Below are positions 44,593 through 53,415 of a DNA stretch of 64,000 bases, in pieces (the first letter of the stretch is position 1; each line of letters starts with the position of its first letter). The translations under genes were made by a program, and so were the position numbers. Under the pieces are notes generated by a model. The model made no database searches and was not told the origin of the DNA. It worked only from the letters and a program-made list of their open reading frames with translations. Source of the DNA: JAMXLO01 sp963850535 (lineage in GTDB: Bacteria; Pseudomonadota; Alphaproteobacteria; Acetobacterales; Acetobacteraceae); assembly GCA_963850535.1 (NCBI GenBank), contig CAWKMC010000015.1, forward strand, positions 1 to 64,000, in the 5' to 3' direction.

Positions 44593-47400
44593 TTATGCTT
44601 GGCAGACCAGGCCCAACTCCACGGCGTCAGTGCAGCGTGCGCAAAGCGTCGGATGACCGGGCTGCGCTCCCACCTCCACCAGCACGCGCCAGCAGCGAGC
44701 GCACTTGTTGCCTGGTGCCGGATTGATCGTTGCCGCCGGCTCTTCCGGATCAGGCTTGATAGTTACGTCCGAAACTATAGCAACTTCCGCCCACTGCTCT
44801 TCGGTCAGCAGCATTTCCTGTTCGGGCCTCAATGGCAGCACGACGGCGGCCTGTAGCGACGACCCCAGCGCGTTGGCGCGGCGCGCCTCCTCGATCGGCA
44901 CGGTGATCCGCCGTCGGATCGTGCGGATCGTCTCCCATCGGGCGGCGAGCGCATCATTGCGCCACACGGGGGGCAGTTCCGGAAACAACTGCAGATGCAC
45001 GCTGTCGTCCTCGCCGAACCGTGCACACCACGCCTCTTCGGCCGTGAAGCAAAGTACAGGAGCAAGCCAGGCGGTCAGGCAGCGATGCAGTTGATCCAGC
45101 ATGGTCCGCGCCGCGCGGCGGCGCAGGCTGTCGGGCCGGTCGCAGTAGATCGCGTCCTTGCGGATATCGAAGTAGAATGCCGAGAGATCCGTGGCGCAGA
45201 AGTTGTGCAGCTCGGGATACACGCCGGTCCAGTCATAACTCTGCACCGAGGCGCGGATCCGTGCATCCAGCTCGGTCAACCGGTGCAACACCCACTGCTC
45301 GAGCTCCGGCATCTCCGCGTAATCCACGCGCTCGGCCTCGGTAAAGCCGGCGAGACTGCCCAGCAGCCAGCGCAGGGTATTGCGCAGCCGACGATATAGC
45401 TCGACCTGCTGCTTCAGTATTTCGGGCCCGATGCGCAGGTCCTCTGACGTATCGGACATCATCACCCACAGTCGCAGGATATCGACACCGAACTTGTCGG
45501 CGACCTCCTGCGGCGCGGTGACGTTGCCCAGGGACTTGGACATCTTGCGTCCCTGCTCGTCCATCACGAAGCCATCAGTCACCACCGCTTTGAACGGCGC
45601 CACACCCCGGGTGCCGACGGCCTCCAGGAGCGACGACTGAAACCAGCCGCGATGCTGGTCCGATCCCTCCAGATACAGGTCCGCCGGCCAGGGCAGGTTG
45701 CGGGCTTCCAGGGTGAACGCATGGGTGGAACCCGACTCGAACCAGACGTCGACAATATCCATCACCTGCTCGAAGTCGTCCGGATTATGGTCGTTGCCGA
45801 GGAAGCGCGAGGGCGGCGACGAGTACCAGCTGTCCGCGCCCTCCGCCTTGAACGCCTCGGCGATACGAGCCACCACACCTTCGTCGCGCAACGGCTCGCC
45901 CGTACGTTTGTCCACGAACACGGTGATGGGCACGCCCCAGGCGCGCTGGCGGCTGATGCACCAGTCGGGACGGCTGGCCACCATCGAGCCCAGCCGGTTG
46001 CGCCCCTGCTCGGGGACGAAGTGCGTCGCCGCGATCGCGTCGAGCGCCTTGTTGCGAATGCCATCGGGACCGTCGAGCCGGATGAACCAGTTCGGCGTGG
46101 CACGGAAGATCAGCGGCGCCTTGGACCGCCAGGAATGCGGGTAGGAGTGCACAAGCTTGCCGCGTCCCAGCAACGTTCCCGCCTTGTCCAGGGCGGCGGC
46201 AATCCGATCATGCGCCTTGTAGACATGCAGGCCGGCGAACAGGGGCACCCAGGCGTTGAACGTGCCGTCATCGCCGACGGTATCCGCGACCTCCAGCCCA
46301 TGCTCGCGTCCCAGGTCGAAGTCATCTGCGCCGGCATTCGGTGCGATATGTACAAGGCCCGTGCCAGCCTCGGTGGTGACGAAGTCACCCAACAGCACCG
46401 GCACGTCGAAATCATAGCCCTGGCCATGCAGCGGATGACGGCAGACGGTGTCGACCAGTTCGCCGCCTTTGAGCACGTGCTTGACGTGATGCGCGCCGAT
46501 GCCGACGTCCTTGCAGAACTGCGGCAGCAGCTCCAGCGCCACGACCAGCGTCTCGCCGACCTTTGCGCGCGAACTGTCCTCGACACCATCGACATGCAGC
46601 AGGGCATAGTCGAAGCCGGCGCCCGCCGCGATTGCCCGGTTCCCGGGAATGGTCCAGGGCGTCGTAGTCCAAATCACCAGCGAGGCGCCATTCAGCGCGT
46701 GCTCCGGGGACCGCACCACCGGGAACCGCACCCATACCGTGTGTGAGGTGTGGTCATGGTATTCGACCTCGGCTTCGGCCAGCGCGGTCTTCTCCACGGG
46801 AGACCACAGCACGGGGCGCAGTCCTCGATACAGCGCGCCGTTCAGCAGGAACTTGCAGATCTCTGCGGCGATGGCTGCCTCGGACCCGAAGTCCATTGTC
46901 GAATAGCGATCGCGCCAGTTGCCCTCGACGCCGAGACGGCGGAACTCTGCCATCTGCACCGCCAGCCAGTGCTCGGCATAGGTGCGACACTCGGCGCGGA
47001 AGTCGAGCACCGGAACCGCGTCCTTGTCCTTCTTCGCCTCGCGATACTGCTCCTCGATCTTCCATTCGATCGGCAGCCCGTGGCAGTCCCAGCCGGGGAT
47101 GTAGTCGGCGTCGAAGCCAGCCATCTGCCGGGTGCGGTTGATGACGTCCTTGTGGATCTTGTTCAGCGCGGTGCCGATATGGATGTTGCCATTCGCGTAG
47201 GGTGGCCCGTCATGCAGGATGAATTTGGGCCGGTCCCGCGAGGCGGCGCGCATGCGCGACCACAGCTCCATCTTCTCCCACCTGGCGAGGATCTGCGGCT
47301 CGCGCTTCGGCAGATCGCCGCGCATCGGGAAGCTGGTCTGCGGCAGGAAGACGGTATTGCGATAATCGCGCTGGGCGGGGTCAGTCGGGGCGTCGTTCAT
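44593..47400 (-). CDS. ileS: Isoleucyl-tRNA synthetase
   Basis: A complete 935-residue class I synthetase. HIGH is in PYANGNIHIGTALNK, KMSKS in GRKMSKSLGN, the editing CP1 domain holds GLVHIAPNAGADDF, and the C-terminal zinc site is KCARCWRVL with LCARCTDAVE. It charges tRNA-Ile and edits valine. The reading frame is uninterrupted over 2.8 kb, in contrast to several shorter genes in this window. The start MNDAPTDPAQRDYRNT is family-typical. Confidence 0.98.
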   Translation of the reverse strand: MNDAPTDPAQRDYRNTVFLPQTSFPMRGDLPKREPQILARWEKMELWSRMRAASRDRPKFILHDGPPYANGNIHIGTALNKIHKDVINRTRQMAGFDADYIPGWDCHGLPIEWKIEEQYREAKKDKDAVPVLDFRAECRTYAEHWLAVQMAEFRRLGVEGNWRDRYSTMDFGSEAAIAAEICKFLLNGALYRGLRPVLWSPVEKTALAEAEVEYHDHTSHTVWVRFPVVRSPEHALNGASLVIWTTTPWTIPGNRAIAAGAGFDYALLHVDGVEDSSRAKVGETLVVALELLPQFCKDVGIGAHHVKHVLKGGELVDTVCRHPLHGQGYDFDVPVLLGDFVTTEAGTGLVHIAPNAGADDFDLGREHGLEVADTVGDDGTFNAWVPLFAGLHVYKAHDRIAAALDKAGTLLGRGKLVHSYPHSWRSKAPLIFRATPNWFIRLDGPDGIRNKALDAIAATHFVPEQGRNRLGSMVASRPDWCISRQRAWGVPITVFVDKRTGEPLRDEGVVARIAEAFKAEGADSWYSSPPSRFLGNDHNPDDFEQVMDIVDVWFESGSTHAFTLEARNLPWPADLYLEGSDQHRGWFQSSLLEAVGTRGVAPFKAVVTDGFVMDEQGRKMSKSLGNVTAPQEVADKFGVDILRLWVMMSDTSEDLRIGPEILKQQVELYRRLRNTLRWLLGSLAGFTEAERVDYAEMPELEQWVLHRLTELDARIRASVQSYDWTGVYPELHNFCATDLSAFYFDIRKDAIYCDRPDSLRRRAARTMLDQLHRCLTAWLAPVLCFTAEEAWCARFGEDDSVHLQLFPELPPVWRNDALAARWETIRTIRRRITVPIEEARRANALGSSLQAAVVLPLRPEQEMLLTEEQWAEVAIVSDVTIKPDPEEPAATINPAPGNKCARCWRVLVEVGAQPGHPTLCARCTDAVELGLVCQA

Positions 47401-47562
47401 GGCGGATCCGGCGGCTAGTGCCGCTTCAGGGGTGGGCAGTCGCGTCTGAGGTCCCGGGGCTCAGCGAGCCGCCGGGCCGGTAATTCGCGCGTGCCTATAC
47501 ACCTGCGACATAGGTCCGACTATGGGGAGCGGCCGGCACCGGGGTCAAGCAAAAGCCTTCCC

Positions 47563-48066
47563 TTAGGAACTGCCGTTCAACACGAGGACCTCGGTCAGTT
47601 CCCTCGCCAGCAGTTGCCGCAGATCACCCAGTGCGAGAGCGATGCACCCCTCGGTCGGCGCATAATCGCTGCGCGCGACATGCAGAAAAATCGCTGAACC
47701 GCGGCCGCGCTGCACCGGGCTGTCGTTCCATCCCAGTATGCCTATCAGATCGTACAGCCCATCCTGTCGCCACAACTCCTCGTAGTGTCCGTCGTGTGGG
47801 AGCCAGATCATCTGGTTGTATTCTGGGCGATCGCTGTCGTCGCACCAGGCTTCGTCCGGCGCGACCGGTTCGGTCGGCACGACGCATTCGGGGACGCGGA
47901 CGCGATCCGCGCGATACAGCACCCGTCGCAGCGGCATCAGCCCGACCGGCGTCGCGCCATCTCCCTCCTGCTTGTCCGCGCGGACACCGCCACGTCCGAG
48001 TGCCACTCGGAACACCATGCCAGCCGCCGTCAGCAGCCGGCCATGCGGATGCACAATGGCGCGCAT
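47563..48066 (-). CDS. L,D-transpeptidase (YkuD family)
   Basis: A 167-residue YkuD-domain protein. Landmarks are GRGGVRADKQEGDGATPVGL and the active-site stretch AIFLHVARSDYAPTEGCIALA, with the histidine and the catalytic cysteine. The residue before GC is glutamate rather than the histidine of the canonical S/T-H-G-C motif, as in a sub-branch of the family. No signal peptide is seen, so either export uses another route or the protein works differently. It begins one base after the ribA stop and is probably co-transcribed. Confidence 0.8.
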   Translation of the reverse strand: MRAIVHPHGRLLTAAGMVFRVALGRGGVRADKQEGDGATPVGLMPLRRVLYRADRVRVPECVVPTEPVAPDEAWCDDSDRPEYNQMIWLPHDGHYEELWRQDGLYDLIGILGWNDSPVQRGRGSAIFLHVARSDYAPTEGCIALALGDLRQLLARELTEVLVLNGSS

Positions 48067-48067
48067 A

Positions 48068-49189
48068 TCAGTCGAGCAGGTGGCCGAAGCGTTCCGCCTT
48101 GGTCGCCAGGTAGTAGTCATTGACACCATTCGGCGCAAAGGCATGCGCTTCGCGGCCCACTACCTCGACACCACACTCGGCAAGTGCCGCAAGCTTGTCG
48201 GGGTTGTTGGTCAACAGCCTGACCCGGTGCAGTCCGAGCGCCTGCAGCATCGTGGCCGCAATCAGGAAGTTGCGCTCATCGGCGCCCCAGCCCAGCGCCC
48301 TGTTCGCATCGAGCGTGTCGAGCCCCCGGTCCTGCAATGTGTAAGCACGTAGCTTGTTCACCAGACCGATGTTGCGGCCCTCCTGCGCGAGGTAGAGCAG
48401 CACGCCGGCGCCCTCCTCCGCCATCCGGGCGACCGCTCCGCGCAACTGCAAGCCACAGTCGCAGCGCAGGCTGCCGAGGAGGTCACCGGTGAAGCATTCG
48501 GAATGAACGCGGACGAGTGGTGCCTCGGCCTCCTCGGGCCGCCCGACCATGATGGCGAGATGCTCGAGCGCTGCGCCCTCGGTGCGGAACGCGATCACCC
48601 GCGCGTCCGGCGCGTTCTCCAGCGGAACGCGCGCTGAGGCAATTTGGCTCAGGCTAGCCGCAGCGGCGTTCGGATAGCTCATCAGATCAGCGGCTGGCAC
48701 GGCCAGCAGGTCGAGCCGTTTGGCATGGTCTTCCCCTGCCGGACCGAGCGGGGCAGCAAGAATTGCCGGCAGCAGCCGAGCCAATTTGGCCAGGATCAGC
48801 GCCACTGGAGCCAACGCCGGCACGGCTGCCTCTTCGGGCTGGCCGGGCAACAGCTCCTCGACGGTCGGGTCAGCCAGTCCCCGCAACGGCTGCGGTGCCA
48901 ACAGTTCCTTGCCAAGCTTCAGGGCGACTATCCGTGTGCCTGGATCCACTGGCCGGTGCAGCACGGCCGCGGCACGCATCGCAGCGAGCAGCAGGACGGG
49001 CGGTTCGCCAACCAGCTGATCGAACTCGACCAGCCCACGAGGCCCGGCAGTCTCCGCCGCAAGAAGCACGAGAGAGGCCTCACCGGCGAGCACCACAGGC
49101 GCGCCCCGCCGCAGGTCGGCCGCCGCACGGTGAACTGTACGCAGCCGCAGAACCTCGGGATCCGGCGCAGCGCCGACGCGTTGGGTCAT
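48068..49189 (-). CDS. ribA: GTP cyclohydrolase II
   Basis: A 373-residue protein whose C-terminal half is GTP cyclohydrolase II: VRVHSECFTGDLLGSLRCDCG with the three zinc cysteines, YLAQEGRNIGLVNKLRAY and LTNNPDKLAAL. It opens the GTP ring in riboflavin synthesis. The N-terminal ~165 residues lack the motifs of DHBP synthase and may be a degenerate or regulatory domain. The start is uncertain: MTQRVGAAPDP at 49189 or MKPVLPVDQ at 49222, neither with a clear ribosome-binding site. Confidence 0.93.
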   Translation of the reverse strand: MTQRVGAAPDPEVLRLRTVHRAAADLRRGAPVVLAGEASLVLLAAETAGPRGLVEFDQLVGEPPVLLLAAMRAAAVLHRPVDPGTRIVALKLGKELLAPQPLRGLADPTVEELLPGQPEEAAVPALAPVALILAKLARLLPAILAAPLGPAGEDHAKRLDLLAVPAADLMSYPNAAAASLSQIASARVPLENAPDARVIAFRTEGAALEHLAIMVGRPEEAEAPLVRVHSECFTGDLLGSLRCDCGLQLRGAVARMAEEGAGVLLYLAQEGRNIGLVNKLRAYTLQDRGLDTLDANRALGWGADERNFLIAATMLQALGLHRVRLLTNNPDKLAALAECGVEVVGREAHAFAPNGVNDYYLATKAERFGHLLD

Positions 49190-49543
49190 GGGGTTTTGAT
49201 CAACCGGAAGGACAGGTTTCATAGGCGGGCATGAATATGGAACAAAGAGGGCCAACTTTTGTCACGATTGCCGACAAGCCTGTCTCTCGACCGGCTGACG
49301 GAGCGATATCCTGCCCTGTTGTGCTCGGCAGAACGACTATATGGCGGGGCGCTCCAAATGTCTCGGTTGGGCTCACAGGAATGTGAGCGACTTGCGAGGC
49401 GCCGAATCGCGGGTGCAGGATGATGGTTGTTAGAATCCAAGGCCGGCATCGTACGCATCGTGGCACTTATCACAGCCGCGCGGTAATAGCGCGCGAAACG
49501 AACTGAGGCTTGTCCGAGCCCAGCAACGGAGAGGTGAACTGAA
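49190..49543. other. Divergent intergenic region between ribA and an OmpR-type gene
   Basis: About 350 bases without a recognisable gene. It must hold the promoters of both genes. GGAGAGG at 49529-49535 is the ribosome-binding site of the regulator gene. A short GC-only inverted repeat, CGCGC (49477-49481) with GCGCG (49489-49493), lies 50 bases before that start and could be an operator. I see no FMN riboswitch signature on the ribA side. Confidence 0.4.
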
Positions 49544-50266
49544 ATGTCGGCAGAGCGACCGATCCTGATCGTGGATGACGATGCCGTGTTGCGCGATACA
49601 TTGGCCGATCAGTTGGCGGTCGACGGCGAGTTCACGGCGATATCAGCGGCAACGATCGCCGAAGCCGAGGAAAAGCTAAGCGCCAAGGATGCGAGATTTG
49701 ACGCCGTGATCCTTGATGTAAGCCTGCCGGATGGCGATGGACGCGATCTGTGCACGCGGCTGCGCAAACAGGGCCAGAAGATGCCGATCATCATGTTGAC
49801 CGGGTCCGATACGGAGACCGACGTCGTGCGCGGTCTCAATTCTGGTGCCAACGACTATATCGCCAAGCCTTTCCGGCTGAATGAGCTGCTCGCACGGCTG
49901 CGAGCACAGCTGCGCATCTTCGAGAACAGCGAAGATGCCGTGTTCTCCATCGGGCCGTACACATTCCGCCCGTCGGCGAAGCTGCTGCAGGACACGGCCA
50001 AGAACCGCCGCATCCGACTGACGGAGAAAGAGGCGGCGATCCTCAAGTTCCTATATCGAGCGGGTACGCGGTCGGTGGCTCGGCAGGTGCTGCTGAACGA
50101 GGTGTGGGGCTACAACGCGGCGGTTACGACGCACACGCTGGAGACGCACATCTATCGGCTACGCCAAAAGATCGAGCCAGATCCAGCGAATGCCCGTCTT
50201 CTGGTCACTGAAGGCGGCGGATATCGGCTGGACCCGGAGGGCGTTCCCGCATCCGAGCTGGCCTAA
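49544..50266 (+). CDS. OmpR-family response regulator
   Basis: A 240-residue two-domain regulator. The receiver has LIVDDDAVLRD, phosphoacceptor aspartate in AVILDVSLPDGDG, IIMLTGSD and FIAKPFR-like YIAKPFRLNEL. The C-terminal winged helix has RIRLTEKEAAILKFLY, VLLNEVWGYNAAVTTHTLETHIYRLRQKIE and the wing GGGYRLDP. No histidine kinase gene is adjacent. It ends 4 bases into the convergent UdgX-fusion gene. Confidence 0.93.
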   Translation: MSAERPILIVDDDAVLRDTLADQLAVDGEFTAISAATIAEAEEKLSAKDARFDAVILDVSLPDGDGRDLCTRLRKQGQKMPIIMLTGSDTETDVVRGLNSGANDYIAKPFRLNELLARLRAQLRIFENSEDAVFSIGPYTFRPSAKLLQDTAKNRRIRLTEKEAAILKFLYRAGTRSVARQVLLNEVWGYNAAVTTHTLETHIYRLRQKIEPDPANARLLVTEGGGYRLDPEGVPASELA

Positions 50267-51576
50267 TCGATCAGCGCCAATATTTTTCGTAAGTCGGCAA
50301 CGAAGGCGCGGTATTCCCGCGCCTTTGCCTCTTCGTCCGGGAGACGAAGCAGGAAGGATGGGTGCACAGTTACGAAAGCGGATTGGCCGTCGGCAAGCTC
50401 AATCGGCCGACCGCGCTCTCGCGTGATAGTGACGGCGCGCCCGAGCACGGCACGCGCCGCCGTGCCGCCCATTGCCACCACGAGCTTCGGCTGCAGCCGG
50501 ACCAGTTCGACGTCCAGCCAAAAACGACAGGCGCGGATCTCGGGCGCCTCTGGGGTCTTGTGGATGCGCCGCTTGCCTCGCGGCTCGAACTTGAAGTGCT
50601 TGACTGCATTGGTGATATAGACGGTACGACGGTCGAGACCGGCCTCCTCCATCGCCCGGTCCATGATCTGACCCGCTGGGCCGACAAATGGCCGGCCGAT
50701 GACATCCTCCTGATCGCCCGGCTGCTCGCCGACGAAGATCGCCTTGGCGTGCGCTGGCCCTTCGCCGAACACCGTCTGCGTCGCTGGCTCCCAGAGGTGG
50801 CAGCGGCGGCAATCCGACGCCTCGTGCATCGCTTGTTGCAGCGGGGCGTCGGGCGCCAGCGGCAACACCACGGGACCGAGCGGCGACAGATCGGGCGGCC
50901 GCGGCTCCTCATCCAATTCCTCGGCTGGTGGGATCGCGGTACCGATGCGGGCTGCCTTCAGCAATTGTGCCTGGTGCTTGCGCCACCATGAACGCAAGCC
51001 TGCATCGTCGTGCACGCCATCGCGGGTGACGCCGGGCGAGAAGCGTATCTCCTCCCCGTCCCAATGCGCGCCACCGTCCGGCGTCATGATCGAGAAGGCA
51101 AGATCCGGAAAGCGCTTGGCGATCAGCTGGGCATTCGCCTCAAGCACGAAATGGGCAGGCTCGTACCAGCCGAGGAAACGGGGATGGGGCCCTTCGATGG
51201 AGAGATAGCGGACCTGCGTGCGCATCCTGTGCGCTTCCGCTCGCACGGCGAAAGCCAGGTCTTTGGCGCGACGGATATCTTCATCTGCGTCCATCTCCAA
51301 AACACGCTCATTGTTATTGGCTCGCCAGACCAGTCGATAGAGCAACTCGAAACGACTTGGCTCGCGCGCCTGGATGGCGAGGGACGCCAGCGACACCAGC
51401 GCCTTTGATACACCGAAGCTGCCTTGCTCCTCGCGCAACGGATCGCCGCCGTCCTCGTCATGCGAGCGGACCGCCCAGCGCACTTCCTGCGGCGGGATAC
51501 CGCCAAGAACCAGCGAACGCGAGGCCTTGCGCCATCCGTCCCAGTCGGTCTCGTTCGCCAGGGCAACGCGCCTCAT
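50263..51576 (-). CDS. DUF4130 domain fused to UdgX-type uracil-DNA glycosylase
   Basis: A 437-residue fusion. The N-terminal ~200 residues match the DUF4130 (SAM_7-linked) domain, with FELLYRLVWRANNN and RYLSIEGPHPRFLGWYEPAHF. The C-terminal half is an iron-sulfur UDG of the UdgX type: CRRCHLW cysteines, GEQPGDQEDVIGRPFVGPAG, then the distinctive loop KRRIHKTPEAPE, whose histidine forms a covalent bond with DNA at uracil sites in UdgX, and VTVHPSFLLR. It is known that DUF4130-UDG proteins go with a radical-SAM partner; none is in this window. Confidence 0.9.
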   Translation of the reverse strand: MRRVALANETDWDGWRKASRSLVLGGIPPQEVRWAVRSHDEDGGDPLREEQGSFGVSKALVSLASLAIQAREPSRFELLYRLVWRANNNERVLEMDADEDIRRAKDLAFAVRAEAHRMRTQVRYLSIEGPHPRFLGWYEPAHFVLEANAQLIAKRFPDLAFSIMTPDGGAHWDGEEIRFSPGVTRDGVHDDAGLRSWWRKHQAQLLKAARIGTAIPPAEELDEEPRPPDLSPLGPVVLPLAPDAPLQQAMHEASDCRRCHLWEPATQTVFGEGPAHAKAIFVGEQPGDQEDVIGRPFVGPAGQIMDRAMEEAGLDRRTVYITNAVKHFKFEPRGKRRIHKTPEAPEIRACRFWLDVELVRLQPKLVVAMGGTAARAVLGRAVTITRERGRPIELADGQSAFVTVHPSFLLRLPDEEAKAREYRAFVADLRKILALID

Positions 51577-51635
51577 GATCCGGGCAAGCCTCCCTTCGCC
51601 TTATCCAATCGGTTTGACGCCGCTATGCTCGGAGC

Positions 51636-53399
51636 ATGTTGCACGATCCCGAAGCCTTCGTCTCGATCAGCGCCGCCGCGGCGCCGGCGTTCTCGCGTGA
51701 CGGACAAACGCTGTTCCATCTGCGCGGTTCGGGGCTGCCGCAAGTGTGGTCACTGGATCTTGCCAGCGGCGACGAGAGGCAGCTTACGTCGCACGACGAG
51801 GCCGTCGCGTTCCTGCGGCGCTCACCACTTGACGACAGGTTGATCTACGGGATCGACCGTGGCGGCGACGAGAGGCAGCAACTGGTGATGATCGATCCCG
51901 GCAAAGCAGAGTCTTGGCCGCTCACCGACAACCCGGGAGTGATACACGACTTTGGCGCCTGGTCGCCCGATGCGACACATATCGCCTATGCCGCGAACGA
52001 TCGCGATGAAGCCCACTTCGACGTCTACGTGCAGGAGATTGCGAGCGGTGCCCGTCGGTGCGTTCACCAGGGCAGCCATCTGATCAGTGTCTCTGGCTTC
52101 CAGCCAGACGGGAATGCGCTCGCCCTGCTGCATGATCGCGGCTTTGGTGACATGTCGCTCATGCTGCTCGATCTCGGGTCCGGTGAGGCGCGTGTTGTCG
52201 GCGCACCGGCGAATTTCAAAAGCGTGCGCTGGGCGCGCAACGGCAACACGCTGTTGCTGCTCACCGATCTCGGCGAGAGTGATTTCATGCGGCTGTGCCG
52301 GCTCGATCCCGCAAGCGGAGATGTCGCAATTGTTTACGCAACGCCCGAACATGACGTCGAGGCGTGGGCGCTCGCCGCCGATACCGACCTGTTGGCCACG
52401 GTCGAGAACGATTGCGGTTACTCAGTGCTGCGGATCGGACCGATAGATGGCGAGCGCTCCATCGTCAGCGGACTGCCGCGTGGGATCGTAACCGATCTGT
52501 CCTGGTCACCCGACGGCGGTAGCCTGGCTTTTGTCCTGGCAACGCCGATCGATCCGCCGGCGCTCTGGATTTGGCGCGACGGTGCGGCTGAGATTGCATG
52601 GCAACCGGAACCTCCGCCGCTTTCGTTGGCCGATATCGAACTGGTCTCGTGGACGAGCTTCGACGGAACGGACATTCCCGGCTGGCTTGCCGTGCCGCGG
52701 CATCAACGGCCAGAGAACGGCCACCCCGCGATCATGTGGGTGCATGGCGGACCGGTCAGCCAGGCGCGACCAAACTTCAGGTCCGACATACAGATGCTGC
52801 TGGCGCAGGGCTTCGCCGTGCTGATGCCGAATGTGCGCGGCAGTTCCGGCTATGGTCGCGCCTATACAGTCAGCGATGACGTGGAGCGCCGGCTCGACAG
52901 TGTGGCCGACCTGGCGCATGGCAGGGAATGGCTCGCCTCGCATCCTGCGATCGATGGCGAGCGTATCGGCATCATGGGCCAATCGTACGGCGGCTTCATG
53001 GTGATGTCGGCGATCACCGAGTATCCCGACCTGTGGCATGCCGCGGTGAACTACTATGGCATCGCCGATTTCGTAACGCTGCTGGCCGGCACCGGGCCTT
53101 GGCGACGCAGCCATCGCGCCGCCGAGTACGGTGACCCGGAGCGTGATGCGGCATTGTTTGCACGCATCTCACCGATCCATCGGGTGGATCGCATTCGTGT
53201 GCCTGTGCTGATCGCTCACGGTTCGCGCGATCCACGCGTACCGATCGGTGAAAGCGAGCAGTACGTCGCGGCGTTGCGCGAGCGACAGAAGCAGGTCAGC
53301 TACATCACCTTCGACTATGCCGGCCATGGTTTCATCCGTCCTGACGACCGTCGTCGCATCTATCGCGCAGTCGCCGAGTTCTTCACTGCTCATCTCTAG
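51636..53399 (+). CDS. S9 family prolyl-oligopeptidase-like serine peptidase
   Basis: A 587-residue enzyme with an N-terminal beta-propeller (repeats such as FSRDGQTLFHLRGSG and WSPDATHIAYAAN) and a C-terminal alpha/beta hydrolase. The catalytic serine is in IGIMGQSYGGFMVM, the aspartate in HGSRDPRVPIGES and the histidine in DYAGHGFIRPDD. It resembles acyl-aminoacyl peptidases. No signal peptide is visible. It is followed after 16 bases by a gamma-glutamyltransferase gene, suggesting joint peptide breakdown. Confidence 0.92.
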   Translation: MLHDPEAFVSISAAAAPAFSRDGQTLFHLRGSGLPQVWSLDLASGDERQLTSHDEAVAFLRRSPLDDRLIYGIDRGGDERQQLVMIDPGKAESWPLTDNPGVIHDFGAWSPDATHIAYAANDRDEAHFDVYVQEIASGARRCVHQGSHLISVSGFQPDGNALALLHDRGFGDMSLMLLDLGSGEARVVGAPANFKSVRWARNGNTLLLLTDLGESDFMRLCRLDPASGDVAIVYATPEHDVEAWALAADTDLLATVENDCGYSVLRIGPIDGERSIVSGLPRGIVTDLSWSPDGGSLAFVLATPIDPPALWIWRDGAAEIAWQPEPPPLSLADIELVSWTSFDGTDIPGWLAVPRHQRPENGHPAIMWVHGGPVSQARPNFRSDIQMLLAQGFAVLMPNVRGSSGYGRAYTVSDDVERRLDSVADLAHGREWLASHPAIDGERIGIMGQSYGGFMVMSAITEYPDLWHAAVNYYGIADFVTLLAGTGPWRRSHRAAEYGDPERDAALFARISPIHRVDRIRVPVLIAHGSRDPRVPIGESEQYVAALRERQKQVSYITFDYAGHGFIRPDDRRRIYRAVAEFFTAHL

Positions 53400-53415
53400 A
53401 CTTGAGAGTGATCTG

